A stretch of DNA of 64,000 bases from the NCBI GenBank assembly GCA_963922205.1, contig CAWUHX010000026.1:1364001-1428000 (forward strand), written 5' to 3'. This document shows, piece by piece, positions 1 through 11,322 of this stretch. Position 1 is the stretch's first letter; every line of letters starts with the position of its first letter. The translations under genes were made by a program, and so were the position numbers. The DNA is from Romanomermis culicivorax. Lineage: Eukaryota; Nematoda; Enoplea; Mermithida; Mermithidae. The notes under the pieces are model-generated. The model saw nothing but the letters and a program-made list of their open reading frames with translations. It searched no databases and was not told the DNA's origin.

Positions 1-1771
1 AGTGAGAATTCGTAGCTTGAAGATGGTTTTTTATTGTTTTTTTGACGTGAAGATGACCAAATTTAAAACTTCATGTGCTTCTATGAAGGTTTTCGTGCAT
101 GGTTGAGGCCCACTAAAAAGAGGTGAACTAGTTTATTAGAAAATGCCCCGGTGGGGCAGAAAAAAGGAGAATATACTTGCTTCGACAGTTGCCATAAAGA
201 AGTGGACTAGATTTTTGAGAACTTGGGTCAAAGTTGGAAAAAAATTCACTTCCTTTATATTGGATTTTCATTCTTTCTCAAAAAAATTGTCTATGTCTGC
301 GAAAAAGTATATTCTGCAGCTAAGTGCATCAACATTCTTTCCAACCAAATATGTGCATCTCTGAAATTTTTAGGAGGGTACTGAGGTAGATCTTGGTTTT
401 ATGGCGTTTTTTAGACAAAAAATTCAAAAAAATTGACCAAAAAATTTTTTGCATAAAAAATTTTCCAGTTCTAAAACCCTTGTGGAAGTTTGTGCTCCCA
501 TGTCCCCTCTCACACATATTTGCTTCCAACTGTGTTGAACTTTTTTACTGAATTTGGTATCAACAAAAGAAATCAACTGTGGACAATGGCACATAAAATC
601 TCACTCAGCTTTTTTAGAAAAAAAGCTACAACACAAAGTCTTCTAAGAACTAAACCGATTGTGCCCGATACGCTTCATTCACTCATTTTATATATTATAT
701 AACATATCATATAAAACTCATTCCATAAGTTCTACTGATTACAAGCTATAAACAAATTTATTCTCTTTTATTTAACTATGCAACAAAATAGCATCATTAA
801 CAGTTTTTGGATTTAAACCGAAATTGCAGAAAGAGCACTTTTTACGGGTTTCCAGATGGGAAGCAATTTCGCCCATCGCTCCCGTCCTGCTTTCAAAAAA
901 GTCGTTTTGTTGCCATGGGAGTGCACAACCCTAATATAGGCACGGCTGAATCCCATTTGCAGATCAGTGCCCAATGACTGTAACCAAGGCCCAGCTGCAC
1001 AAAAGGGGTCTAAGCTCCAGCGCAAAGTAATTTCGAACAAAAAGGCGAATCAGTTTTATCTCAAGTCCAGTATAAATTGAATGCCATCAGGATTATAACG
1101 AGCTCAATGCCAGGATTATATCCAGCTTGCGCTGTCGGGTTGCACTAACATTTTCGCATAATTTTCTTATCTCTAAAGCAAATAAATATAAAAATTTTTG
1201 CAATTCTCAAACTCGAACTTAAACCTCAGTATTAGTTAATCCTGAAGTGAGTGTTGTTTGTGCATTGGACGAGAATAATTTGAACATTGCGATTAGCTCA
1301 ACCACAGGATCATCAATTTAATCCCGATGTTAAGATTATCCTCATGTTGGGTTAGTGTAACCACCCCAGGCTTCTTTATAGTTCTGAAAATGACTATAAT
1401 ATGCCTCCCACACTATTTTCCAGCTAGTGTGAGAGGCAGGAGTTTTGAATTGGTCGGGAGTTAGAATGCTATTGGTTTACCATTTCTTTACATTTGAAAT
1501 CATGCGCATATAATTCTCTTATAGAAAAATTTGATTGTAGTTGATGCCAGGGGAAGGATAAAATGCACGATGCTGCAGAATATACTTTTTCACAGACATG
1601 GAAAATTTTTTTGAGAAAGAATGAAAATCCAATATAAAGGAAGTGAATTTTTTCCAACTTTGACACAAGTTCTCAAAAATCTAGTCCACTTCTTTTTCTA
1701 CCATGGCAACTGTCGAAGCAAGTATATTCTCCTTTTTTCTGCCCCATCGGGGCATTTTCTAATAAACTAGT
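1..1771. repeat. Interspersed repeat X, copy 1, with about 200-bp inverted arms
   Basis: Bases 127-332 and 1563-1771 are near-perfect reverse complements (both contain ATACTTGCTTCGACAGTTG in one orientation) and both end in ACTAGTTTATTAG or its complement. A diverged second copy lies at 55293-56533. It matches not only the arms but also bases 1-126 outside the left arm and about 360-720 and 990-1110 inside, so the repeat is larger than the arm-to-arm interval and probably begins before this window. No transposase-like reading frame is present. A non-autonomous TIR or foldback DNA transposon is the simplest explanation. Confidence 0.7.
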
Positions 1772-2540
1772 ACTGTTACTATTTAAAAGCATTTTAAGAA
1801 AAACTGACTATAGTTGAGGCTAGATCGTGGAGAGCTGATTTGTTCCGAGTTTTCTTTACTTTCTCACGTCAGACAAAACATGTTTCTGGGGGCAACTTTT
1901 TCGATCTGAATTCTGAACTGCTAAGGACTTCGGATTTATGCCATAAAATCAGATTCTGAAGTTTAACATTGCTCAGCTCCTCTCTTTTGGTGTATGTAGA
2001 AATCATTATAAGAAGCGGAATACTCATTGAAACAACATAAATGCATTTTTAGGTTTCAGCTGAGCTGCACCTTAACAACGATGATACAGCGGTGAGCTAC
2101 AGTTTTTGCTGCAACTTAGCTGACGCTTAAATTTTTTTGATGAAACCGGCTCTGCTCTTTATGAAATGCTTGTAAATTAATGAAAGACGATAATGATTAT
2201 TGTCTTCAAACTGTCAACACCAAGCTTTTACTGTAGAATTTTTACCCACAAATTGTGGGTTAGTCGATTTATCTCGCAAATTTCCAGCTTATCTGACGTA
2301 TGGTTCTGCAGAAAATAAACAAAAACGTAGAACAGTACTAGCTTTCCGATTTCATCTTTTATAAGATACATGAGCGTAGAAGTCAGTTGAAGCGTGTTGA
2401 TGAAAATGATTGAGTCTTTGCGACTTGATTGACCTTGGCGTCCGCTGTTTAAAACTAATATAGGTGGGATAGTCAATTTTTTAACGAAGAAATAATATGG
2501 GACAGACAAATAATTAAACAAAATAACGACTAACAAATGG
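1772..2540. other. Intergenic or 3' UTR sequence, with an AGCT-rich repeat remnant at about 2050-2155
   Basis: No supported coding region. Bases 2050-2155 carry CAGCTGAGCTGCA-type palindromes followed by GATGAAACCGG. They match part of the longer palindromic block at 60278-60455, so this is a relic of the same repeat family. The open frame on the minus strand at 2228-2536 lies 3' of a probable host stop codon and shows no domain signal. Confidence 0.4.
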
Positions 2541-2687
2541 TCATTTATTAGAAGTACAATTACAGTAATGTCGCAACGGACGAATTGTGGACAAGATAAT
2601 CGTCGATGGATTAGCTGCTAGTTTTTCCGCTGCAGTCGTTTCTTTAGCCATCTTTGTCACTTCTTTGCGCATTCGATCAAACTGAGC
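2541..2687 (-). CDS. Probable terminal exon of a host membrane-protein gene
   Basis: On the minus strand a strong acceptor (TTTTTTCAG, ending at 2688) is followed directly by 48 open codons and a TGA at 2541-2543. An AATAAA overlaps the last codons. The reading frame starts in phase 0 with AQFDRMRKEV and continues through a charged, helix-prone stretch (KEVTKMAKETTAAEKL) to a Cys-containing tail. I do not recognise the family. The exon at 38234-38446 on the same strand ends in phase 0 just after a membrane span and a basic stretch, so the two can be joined without a frame break. If they belong together, this is the cytoplasmic tail and the 35.5 kb between them is intron. No upstream exon is visible between 2700 and the LTR at 2932. 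Confidence 0.5.
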   Translation of the reverse strand, partial: AQFDRMRKEVTKMAKETTAAEKLAANPSTIILSTIRPLRHYCNCTSNK

Positions 2688-2931
2688 CTGAAAAAATTTA
2701 CCGATCATAGAGTTCTTCAGAAATTTTCAGAACTCTGAAACGGTTGTCGAAAATTTATTTAGAGTAATTCACTTCGTGAAAATGAGTCTACCGCCATAAG
2801 TGAAATAATCTGGTGAGTTCATTTTTTAAAAATGAGCCTCGGGAAGGGGGGTAGGATGCTCATATAAATAATAATCAACCTACGTATGCGGCCGCTTTTT
2901 CTTCTCAGATTGACTGTAGCAGTGAAGACTA

Positions 2932-3817
2932 TGTAACGTACCTGCTAAAGCAGTACTGTAAATATGTAGTATACTGTATGTAATAGACATTTATTAGATA
3001 TTATTTTATTTTCATATTTTACCGTCTCAAGGGTGTCTGGGATTCACACCCAAACATTCCTATAAAATTACGTGAAGTACTTTATTTTGATCCGTTCACA
3101 CCCCGGTAGCCCAATTCAGATGCCCTAATTAATTTGCACAAACGGCAGCTGTTCCCCTAGAACCCACACTAAACCACACATTCCACAGCTACCGTAATCC
3201 CCGTAAAAATCGTAAACAACACCTGCACACAGTAAAATACATAGAAGCCCCGCCGTACAGTAGTCTCAAGTGTAACCGTAGCGGCGGCCCCACAAAACAT
3301 GTGTATACAGAGAAACCGATACAGGAAGCATGCACAGAAGCACAAAGGTGTGGCCAAGCCCACCGTAGAAAGCAAGCGAAGCACAGAAAGCATACAGTAC
3401 CAGAAAAGCATTAGAGAGGTTTAATTAAGAAAGCATAAAAAGCGTAGCAGGAAACGACGATTGGCGGAAGAAGATGGACAGAAGCTCGACCTCCCGCGAC
3501 GCCCAGGGAGTGGCCAAAATCGCCGTATAAAAGAAGAAGCAAAGCGTGATTTTATTCATTCTTGTATCGTTTAATTTTTCGACCCCGCGCCCGTATTTGC
3601 AAGCATTGTTTTGAGAGCGAGTCTCATTTTATTCGGAAGCAATTAAGCCGTGTATACTCGCCGCGTTATCGTATCATTGTCGTATTGACGTCTGAAGCAG
3701 CCGTCGAGTATTGTAAAGCCGCATATTATCGCCCCCGTTCCGTATTTGTCCCGGCCGTATCGACCGATTGGTTAATTGGTTAGAAGTAAAGTACCTCACA
3801 CAAATCTGGTCGTTACA
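2932..3817 (+). repeat. LTR 1 of the array
   Basis: The LTR begins TGTAACG and ends CGTTACA, a 7-bp inverted terminal repeat, giving 886 bp. The boundary is supported by the polypurine tract before LTRs 2 and 3 and by the primer-binding site just downstream. It differs from LTRs 2 and 3 at about six visible positions (for example GTAGTATAC against GTAGCATAC), so it is the most diverged of the three. Confidence 0.93.
3526..3533 (+). promoter_or_regulatory. Candidate TATA box of the LTR promoter
   Basis: TATAAAAG lies 292 bp before the LTR end and is present at the same place in LTR 2 (11917-11924) and LTR 3 (20308-20315). Transcription would start about 25-30 bp downstream, near CATTCTTG. No AATAAA is visible in the LTR, so the R/U5 limit is not assigned. 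Confidence 0.55.
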
Positions 3818-3822
3818 TATTT

Positions 3823-3840
3823 TGGTGACCGTACCGTTAC
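3823..3840 (+). other. Primer-binding site
   Basis: TGGTGACCGTACCG follows the LTR end by five bases, and the same sequence follows LTRs 2 and 3. A TGG start matches the CCA end of a tRNA. The unrelated minus-strand LTR element in this window has a site sharing the first seven bases (TGGTGAC). The tRNA was not identified. Confidence 0.65.
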
Positions 3841-4060
3841 GTTAACCAGTGGAACTCCCTGCCCCCAATTAGGTGTACTCTTATCCGGGCATTTAGAAGC
3901 ATTAGATAATACAGTAGTAATCATTTCCTACAGTAAGACAGTATTCGTAAAAAGCAAACTGGAAATCCCCTCCAACGAGACATTAAGCGATACATTTAAA
4001 CAAATACAGCGTGAAGCAAAAATTGAAGCATTTAAGCAGAAATCCCTTCGTAAACCAAGA

Positions 4061-7000
4061 ATGACCCACCAAATGCAAGATCATTTAGGAGAAATCGTTA
4101 GAGAACAGATAAACGATTTATTTTCAGAACATTTTCGTACCCTACGCACACAATTGAATCAGAATACAGTAAACCCTACCCTAATAGACGATCTAAGAAC
4201 AGCAAACATTCGTAATAACATGGCAAACAATTTCTACGCGAAACCTACAGTATTCATGGGCGGCGTGACCCAACATTTTGGTGAATGGAACAAAAGATTA
4301 GAACAATTCATGGCACTCCAAGGCATGAAAGATACAGACGTACAGTTAAAGTTGGCATGTTTAGAAATTCATTTAGGAGGAGCCGCATTAGCAAAATTCA
4401 AAAGTTTAGCAAATTCCGAAAACCCTCCCCACACATACAAGCAGTATAAAGTCGCATTACAGGCATTTTTCCCAAACAATAGAGATAATGAGCTACATCA
4501 ACAATTCTTACGCGAAAGAAAACAAAAGCGTTCAGAAACAGTAACGGAATTCTTATTTGATCTAGAACATCTCGCAACCCTCGCCTACCCTAACTTTAAC
4601 ACAGACGCACGAGGAATGATCATAAAACCCCTCTTTGTAGAAGGCATGCAAAACGAAATCAGGGAAGCAATTAAGTATAGAAGGTTCGCAACTCTAAAAG
4701 AAATGTCAGACGAAGCAGCTTACATTGAACAGCAAATTCTTAGAAATGAGTTAAAATCTAACGTCCTTCCCTTCATACCCCCAAAACCCGAACCTATCTT
4801 TTCCCTAACCAAAAACACAGACCAACAGGATCTTTTGCATCAGTTAGAACAACAAGTAAAAGATTTACAGTTGCAGATCAAACAAAAACCCCAACCCCCA
4901 CAACAGAGTAGCTGCAACAATTTCAGTAACAATACTTTCAGCAGGAATAATGCTTACAGGAACAACACCACCCCTAGGCAATCCACATGCTTCCAGTGTG
5001 GACAAATCGGACACGTAGCTCGTAACTGTAAATCAATAGGTACCCGACAATCATGTGAAATCTGTTTCCGTAATAATCACAGTACACGTGATTGTAAAAG
5101 CCGATGCATCCACTGCTCCCAAACAGGACATAGATCAGATAACTGCCTTTCGAAACCCTACTCAAATTTTCAATGTTTTATATGCAAGCAGAGAGGTCAT
5201 ACAAGCAGGTACTGTCCAAATCAGCAGAGTCGTAATATTCAAAATTGCATTGAGTACAGGCAACCCCAACCCCTCATGGACATTGATGACCCCGCATTTT
5301 ACTCAAAATTACCCGCCATAACTAACGGCCCTCAGACTACTTTAGGAACTATCATGCCCAACATCCACCGCCGTAGTGACGAATACGTCCTTGATCTGGA
5401 CGTACCCGATTGGTGCGCCATGTCACCACCCCCCACGCCTGAAGCCGCAAAAATCGAAAAATCGCCGCCCACCATCCCCGTAGGCTACAAGATCCCCCGA
5501 AAACAAGATACTACGCCGCCTATCGCCCCCGAAACCCCATCGAAAACAGGCCGCAATTTGTTATCCCTTCTCCATGGCCTGACCCCTGAACCCTACCAAT
5601 TCCGCCCCCGCCAAACACTTCTACCGACCCCCATAAGTAAGCAAGTCCAAACCCCATCCCATAACTCAACTTCTAAAGTTTTACAGAATGTTCAGATTTC
5701 AAACCGGCCACCCCCCCAGCGCAAAACCGCAAAACGACAACACCAAAAGCCCCAACACCAAACCGGCCACAACGAAAACATACAGTGCCCCGCCGCCTCC
5801 ACTAAAACATTCTATTGGCCGATGTTTTGTATTTTTCTTTGTATAATAATCCCCACATCGTGTAGTGCCCAATTTCAGATGTGTGGAACTTCATTGAGCG
5901 GTCACTCAGTCAGCATACCAAAACTTGTATCATGCATGCCCCCTTCCACAGTAGACAAACCCGTACAGACATTCGGAAAAATCTATATCCCCTCCACTAA
6001 GCCCCACATTACAGACGCATACAAATGCAGTGTTCGCAAACGCAAAATTTGTACTAATACAGGATTTTTTGGATCAAAAGGTATTGTCTTCGACCAAACC
6101 GAAATGCAAAATCTAACCCCACATGTTTGTAAGGCAATCGTTATAGACAAAGAACACAACGGCCAAAAATTATACGAAACCCAACCAGGGTTTTGGTCAA
6201 CAAACAACTCCCTAAGCGTAGAATACACATGGTGTTGTACAGACCATTGTACCTCAGTCACTAACGTCATCATAGAAATAGGACAAATAGCATCTTGGAA
6301 TGGAAAATCTATGACAGGTACATTAGGCGACCTAGGGTCATGCAAACCGACATCAGGTCATTGTGTCACAGCCGACGGATCCATTATCTGGAATGAAACA
6401 GCATTTGAAAACTTATGCCCCTTCGAATACACAAATACACATCCCATAAAACTCACGCCAACCCACATGATAATAGAAGAGCTACAAGGTGCATTCTCGG
6501 TTAAAAATACAGTTTTTTCGAACCCCAATTGCCCAGAAATCCAAGACAGCATTCTAACCGAACAAGGCATTATCGTACAATTAGACAAAAGCACCCCACA
6601 TCGTAATGCATTTTTAACCCCAAAAACCAACGAAACTCATACTACACTATACGATTTTGATGATTTTGAACCCATTAATGCAAAACTAAACTATCTAGCA
6701 GACAAAATACAGGAATTCGAAATTCAAAATTTCAAAAACGTATGGAATGAATTATGCAGACAGGCACAGCGTCACCTTGATCTCGTATGGCAAATTTTAC
6801 GTCTTGATGCAACCCTTGGAGCGCGTGCATTCCTACAGCGAACAGACATCATAGCAGAATTCACAGGAGAAGCCCTCACAGTCTGGCCCTGCAAGCAGGT
6901 AAACGCATCCAGAGTCTTTTACAACCACAAAATCAACCAAACATGCTACAAACTTTTACCCATCCTCGTAGGAACTGAACTCATGTTTTCAAATCCGGGA

Positions 7001-8350
7001 GGCAACGATTTGACCCCTTTTTCGCAAACCGTTGACTGCCATCACATGCATGTAGCCCTTTACAAACAGAATAATACATGGGTCAGTGAAATAGGATCCC
7101 CGCATGTCACAAATTTACCTTTAGAAATCGTCTGGAACCAAAATTTCTCCCTTTTCCATTTTAATACACCCGCCATTTTTCATGATCAACTTGCAACTAT
7201 TTCAACCAACTTACTCTTTTTGAAACAATACATTTACAAAACTCACACACTCGAAAACATTGTCAAAAAACTCGTCAATTACACTGCCCAAATGTCTCTC
7301 AATTCCGATACAGTTTACAACATGATCTCAGGCACTGGCCAAGCACTCGGAAATACACTCTCTGGCGCCGGTCAAGGCATAGAACATGTAATAACCGGTA
7401 CCACCCAAAGTCTCACGGACGGATTAAACAATTTACTCAAAGGACCCCTGCAAATCATTATCAATCTCGCCGTTATTACTGTAGTTATTGCAGGCGTCTT
7501 TTATTCATTTCTCGTTCTTCGAAAATATTTCCCCTCTCCAAAGCATCATGCCACAAACGAACATGCATACGAAATACCAGCAAACAACAGACATTTACAT
7601 GAGACCATTCCCCCATCATTCGGCCATGCTCTCTTAGAATTAGCTAATCGTCGAGGGGCACAAACGCAGCAGAAATACGTCCTTGTCGATATTGATACCC
7701 CCCGAACTCCTGCAATCGAACTCATCAATCAAATTCAGCAATCTGCATCAAACAAGCCACCCCAGAATGTCCCTGAGAAACATACCCCTATATTTCCAAT
7801 CACACTTAACGGCAAATTAATGACAAAAGGCATGATTGACACTGGTGCAGTCTACTCACTCATCGATTCCCGAGTCGCACAACTTTTACAATTAGACATG
7901 AAACCCCCGCTAGTCCAAGCAAAAGCAGCAAATAATCTCCCGATTCACTTTGTAGGGACCACTTTTGTCACAGTGACAGCCCAAACAATCCAGGAAACAA
8001 TCATGGTCCATGTCCAAAAAGATTGCACAGCAGACATCCTTCTAGGCAAAAACTTTCTCAGTCGATTTTCGGAATACACTATCAACAATCAAAAATCACA
8101 GGTCAAATTTGGCAATGTTATACTACCTTGTGATGGCCTAGAATATAGCCCTCTTTCAACTCGTGGTGGAACTTATCTAGACGAGAAATTAGAATTACCA
8201 CCCCGTACAGTAACCGAATTTACTGTCCCCTTGCCCAAATCGTACTTACAGGTCAAACAGCTTGAATTCACCCCAAAACCCAAACAGAATCCCAAAGTCC
8301 ATTTCGCAGCTTGTATCTCAGAAAACCAAAACAGTCGCATACACATATAG
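4061..8350 (+). CDS. Copy 1 Gag - envelope-like - protease polyprotein
   Basis: The frame is open from inside the LTR, and 4061 is its first ATG in the internal region. This gives 1429 residues, almost identical to copy 2 (12452-16741), where the domains are described. Differences are single substitutions, such as Met for Thr soon after the start and two changed residues just before the protease. All four CCHC knuckles (4988-5214), the hydrophobic segment after the ATG at 5822, the membrane span at about 7452-7515 and the protease DTGA (7838-7849) are intact. The ORF ends at a UAG (8348-8350), after which the same frame stays open into reverse transcriptase. Confidence 0.9.
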   Translation: MTHQMQDHLGEIVREQINDLFSEHFRTLRTQLNQNTVNPTLIDDLRTANIRNNMANNFYAKPTVFMGGVTQHFGEWNKRLEQFMALQGMKDTDVQLKLACLEIHLGGAALAKFKSLANSENPPHTYKQYKVALQAFFPNNRDNELHQQFLRERKQKRSETVTEFLFDLEHLATLAYPNFNTDARGMIIKPLFVEGMQNEIREAIKYRRFATLKEMSDEAAYIEQQILRNELKSNVLPFIPPKPEPIFSLTKNTDQQDLLHQLEQQVKDLQLQIKQKPQPPQQSSCNNFSNNTFSRNNAYRNNTTPRQSTCFQCGQIGHVARNCKSIGTRQSCEICFRNNHSTRDCKSRCIHCSQTGHRSDNCLSKPYSNFQCFICKQRGHTSRYCPNQQSRNIQNCIEYRQPQPLMDIDDPAFYSKLPAITNGPQTTLGTIMPNIHRRSDEYVLDLDVPDWCAMSPPPTPEAAKIEKSPPTIPVGYKIPRKQDTTPPIAPETPSKTGRNLLSLLHGLTPEPYQFRPRQTLLPTPISKQVQTPSHNSTSKVLQNVQISNRPPPQRKTAKRQHQKPQHQTGHNENIQCPAASTKTFYWPMFCIFLCIIIPTSCSAQFQMCGTSLSGHSVSIPKLVSCMPPSTVDKPVQTFGKIYIPSTKPHITDAYKCSVRKRKICTNTGFFGSKGIVFDQTEMQNLTPHVCKAIVIDKEHNGQKLYETQPGFWSTNNSLSVEYTWCCTDHCTSVTNVIIEIGQIASWNGKSMTGTLGDLGSCKPTSGHCVTADGSIIWNETAFENLCPFEYTNTHPIKLTPTHMIIEELQGAFSVKNTVFSNPNCPEIQDSILTEQGIIVQLDKSTPHRNAFLTPKTNETHTTLYDFDDFEPINAKLNYLADKIQEFEIQNFKNVWNELCRQAQRHLDLVWQILRLDATLGARAFLQRTDIIAEFTGEALTVWPCKQVNASRVFYNHKINQTCYKLLPILVGTELMFSNPGGNDLTPFSQTVDCHHMHVALYKQNNTWVSEIGSPHVTNLPLEIVWNQNFSLFHFNTPAIFHDQLATISTNLLFLKQYIYKTHTLENIVKKLVNYTAQMSLNSDTVYNMISGTGQALGNTLSGAGQGIEHVITGTTQSLTDGLNNLLKGPLQIIINLAVITVVIAGVFYSFLVLRKYFPSPKHHATNEHAYEIPANNRHLHETIPPSFGHALLELANRRGAQTQQKYVLVDIDTPRTPAIELINQIQQSASNKPPQNVPEKHTPIFPITLNGKLMTKGMIDTGAVYSLIDSRVAQLLQLDMKPPLVQAKAANNLPIHFVGTTFVTVTAQTIQETIMVHVQKDCTADILLGKNFLSRFSEYTINNQKSQVKFGNVILPCDGLEYSPLSTRGGTYLDEKLELPPRTVTEFTVPLPKSYLQVKQLEFTPKPKQNPKVHFAACISENQNSRIHI

Positions 8351-11164
8351 GTCCTAAACACACAGGAAACAGCTCAAATTCTTTATCCTGGAACATGCAT
8401 TGGTACAGTCTCCTGTTACATCCCGAAACAAAATACCCCCGCTAACGTAACCCCTTCCACGCAAAACCAGCCCAACCGTTTTGATACATTCACATGGTTA
8501 AAAGAAAATGTTAATTTAACCTCCAGTGACCTCACAGAAGCAGAAAAAACGCAACTCCTATGCGCCCTATCGAAGTACCCTACATTATATGCTAAATCCA
8601 AAATGGACGTAGGCAGAACCACCCTCGTCTCACATACAATTGACACCAATGGCTCCCAACCCGTACGTAGACAACTTTATCGGACTTCCCCAAAAGAAAA
8701 GCAAATCATACAAGCCGAAGTTGAGCAACTCCCAGCAGCAGGTGTCATAAGCCAAAGCAACTCCCCATGGTGTACCAACACAGTTCTAGTTCCCAAAAAA
8801 GATGGAGGCCATCGTTTATGCATTGATTTTAGAGGCCTCAACAAAGTCACCAAAAAAGATACCTACCCCTTGCCCCGTATAGACGAAATTCTAGACACCC
8901 TCCGTGGAATGAAATATTTTACGTCCCTTGACCAATCCAATGCATACTATTCCATTCCCATAGCACAAGCAGACAGAGAAAAAACGGCCTTTAATTGCTC
9001 AGCCGGCCAGTATCAATTCAATTACCTCCCTTTTGGACTCACCAATGCCCCAGCCACATTCCAAAGGTTAATGGATGTTATTCTTTCGGGTCTGCAATGG
9101 AACACATGCCTTGTATACCTCGACGATGTTTTGGTATTCGCAGACTCCCATGCCCAAATGCTGGAACGTTTAGACACTATTCTTGCCCGATTCTCACAAG
9201 CAGGCCTTAAGCTAAACATACAAAAATGCAAATTCTGCCAGCCCCAAGTCCAATACTTAGGCCACGTCATTTCTCAGCAAGGCATTTCACCAGATCCCCA
9301 TAAGGTACAGGCCATTTATGACATACCCACGCCCAAAAGCTCAAAAGAAGTCAAGTCATTCCTTGGCCTACCCTCATATTATCGCAGATTCATCCCAAAT
9401 TGCTCTCAAGTTTCTAGCCCACTCATATCACTACTCAAAAAGAATTCCGAATTTTCCTGGGGCCCCGAACAGCAAAACGCATTCACTAAGCTAAAAGAAT
9501 TACTCACCCATGCCCCAATACTGCAGCATCCCGATTTCACCAAACCGTTTATTCTGCAAACTGACGCCTCAAAACTCGGAATTGGCGCCATTCTCAGTCA
9601 GCTAGACAGTAAAGGTCAGGATCGCCCCATTGCTTTTGGAAGCCGAACACTAAAACCCGCAGAACGCAACTATCCGATCACTGAGTTGGAAACCCTTGCA
9701 GTAGTCGAATTTGTCAAGTATTTCGGCCCTTATCTTTTCCAGCAACATGTTATTGTACACACTGACCACACAGCAGTTCAGGCAGTCTTACAAAAGGAAA
9801 ACCCATCCCCTCGCATTGCCCGTTGGGGATTAGCCCTCTCTGGTATTCACCTCGACATTCGACCTAAGAAAGGCACTGCTAACCGCAACGCAGATGCAGT
9901 TTCTCGATTCCCCTCACAGACAGCAAAACACTCCTTTGATATTGAGCAATTAGAAACCCGTCCCGAAATATCCACCATCAATTCTGTTCTTGAGGCCGAA
10001 GCAACTGAACAAGAAGAGCAACAGAAAAACTTTGCCGAACTCCAACGCACTGATCCAACTGTCAAAAGTATTTTGGCAAAGATCGCCCAAAAACACCCCC
10101 TTACTCTGATCAAATTCGCAGTGCATCAAAACATTCTCTTCCGTATAGTCGACAAACAGGCAAAACTATACATTCCCAAGTCGCAAGTCCAGCATCTCAT
10201 TGCCTCTCATCATGACAGCAAATTCACAGGTCATTTTGCAGCCCGGAAAACTTTACACTTGCTCAGACAGAAATATTTTTGGCCCCAAATGAGCCGGGAT
10301 ATCAAACGTTACTGCAAAACTTGTCACCCATGCCAGACACAGAAAGCCCTTAGGCACAAAGTGTATGCGAATCTGGTACCAATTCAGCCGACTGGCCCAT
10401 TTGATCGAGTCGGTGTTGATTGCATGGGACCGTTACCCCTCACTGAAGACGGCAACCGATTCATTGTCGTTTTCATCGATTATTTCACAAAGTATGTAGA
10501 GGCATTCCCGACCCCTGACATCACTGCAGCCACTATTGCCAAGCTATTCGTAACCAAAATTGTTTGCCCTCATGGGTCCCCAAAAATCATCCATTGTGAT
10601 CGTGGCTCCGATTTTGTATCCGATCTTTTCTCATGAATCACCAGCTTATGCAATACTCAGAAAATTCACACTACCCCATACCATCCCATTGCCAATGGAG
10701 AAGTTGAGCGTTGCAACCAAACCCTAGCCACCCGTATCCGCATGTACATCAATTCAAATCACACTGATTGGGATACTTATCTGCCATATGCCGTTTTCTC
10801 GATCAACATTCATAAAAATGATAGCACATCGTACCCCCCATTTGAATTACTCCACGGTAGGCAAGCTAATCTGCCGTCAGATGCAGCTTTAAATTTTTTC
10901 CCCACGTCCTACATGGTTGATTTAGACGATTACGCCCTTCGTGTAAAATCGCATTTTACAGAAGCACTCTCAACCGTGCAGAAAAGTTTGCAAAAAGCCC
11001 AAGCCCACTACACCCGTCAGTATAACAAGCATGCTCAGAACATACATTACAAGGCAGGTGATCTTATTCTTTATAAAAATCATTCGTGTAAACAAGGGCT
11101 GACTCCCAAATTCCTCCCTCGCCAAAAACGGACCCTATACAGTTACGAATTTCATGTACCCTAA
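8351..11164 (+). pseudogene. Copy 1 Pol (RT-RNase H-integrase), interrupted by a stop in integrase
   Basis: The frame is the same as the Gag-Env-Pro ORF and runs on after its UAG. RT (YLDD), RNase H and the first two catalytic Asp of integrase are present. A TGA at 10634-10636 then replaces the CGA that copy 2 has at the same place (19025-19027), cutting integrase before its catalytic Glu. The frame resumes unchanged to 11164. As the only obvious lesion in this copy, it looks recent. Confidence 0.9.
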
Positions 11165-11309
11165 CGTTACACTTAAACACCCCCATAAGAATATTACATT
11201 TACGGTGCATGTAAACGAGACAACCCCTTTCTACCCTCGGAAAGCAACTATCGAATCTACCCCCACCCCTCCTCAACCTCGAAAGCCTTGAACGAGGACG
11301 TTCAACTCC

Positions 11310-11322
11310 GGAAGGAGGGAAA
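11310..11322 (+). other. Polypurine tract before LTR 2
   Basis: GGAAGGAGGGAAA directly abuts the TGTAACG start of the LTR, as expected for the plus-strand primer of an LTR retroelement. An identical tract occurs at 19701-19713 before LTR 3. Confidence 0.85.

Noticed and set aside
2228..2536. 102-residue minus-strand open frame with hydrophobic stretches
   Set aside because: It lies just 3' of the probable host stop codon, starts at a non-ATG codon, and has no motif. Composition alone explains the hydrophobicity.
2911..2931. Plus-strand CTTCTCAG acceptor just before LTR 1
   Set aside because: Only about 20 bases remain before the LTR, so no exon can be evaluated. It may be a host exon interrupted by the insertion, but nothing supports that.
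3169..3783. Small open frames inside the LTRs (80 residues minus, 73 residues plus), repeated in all three LTRs
   Set aside because: They recur only because the LTR recurs, begin at non-ATG codons or lie antisense, and have no domain features.
5685..5690. TTTTACAG|AATG as a splice acceptor for a separate envelope mRNA
   Set aside because: The ATG directly after the acceptor is out of the envelope frame and would hinder initiation at the in-frame ATG at 5822. A donor-like ACA|GTAAGA exists at 3933, but the pair is unconvincing.
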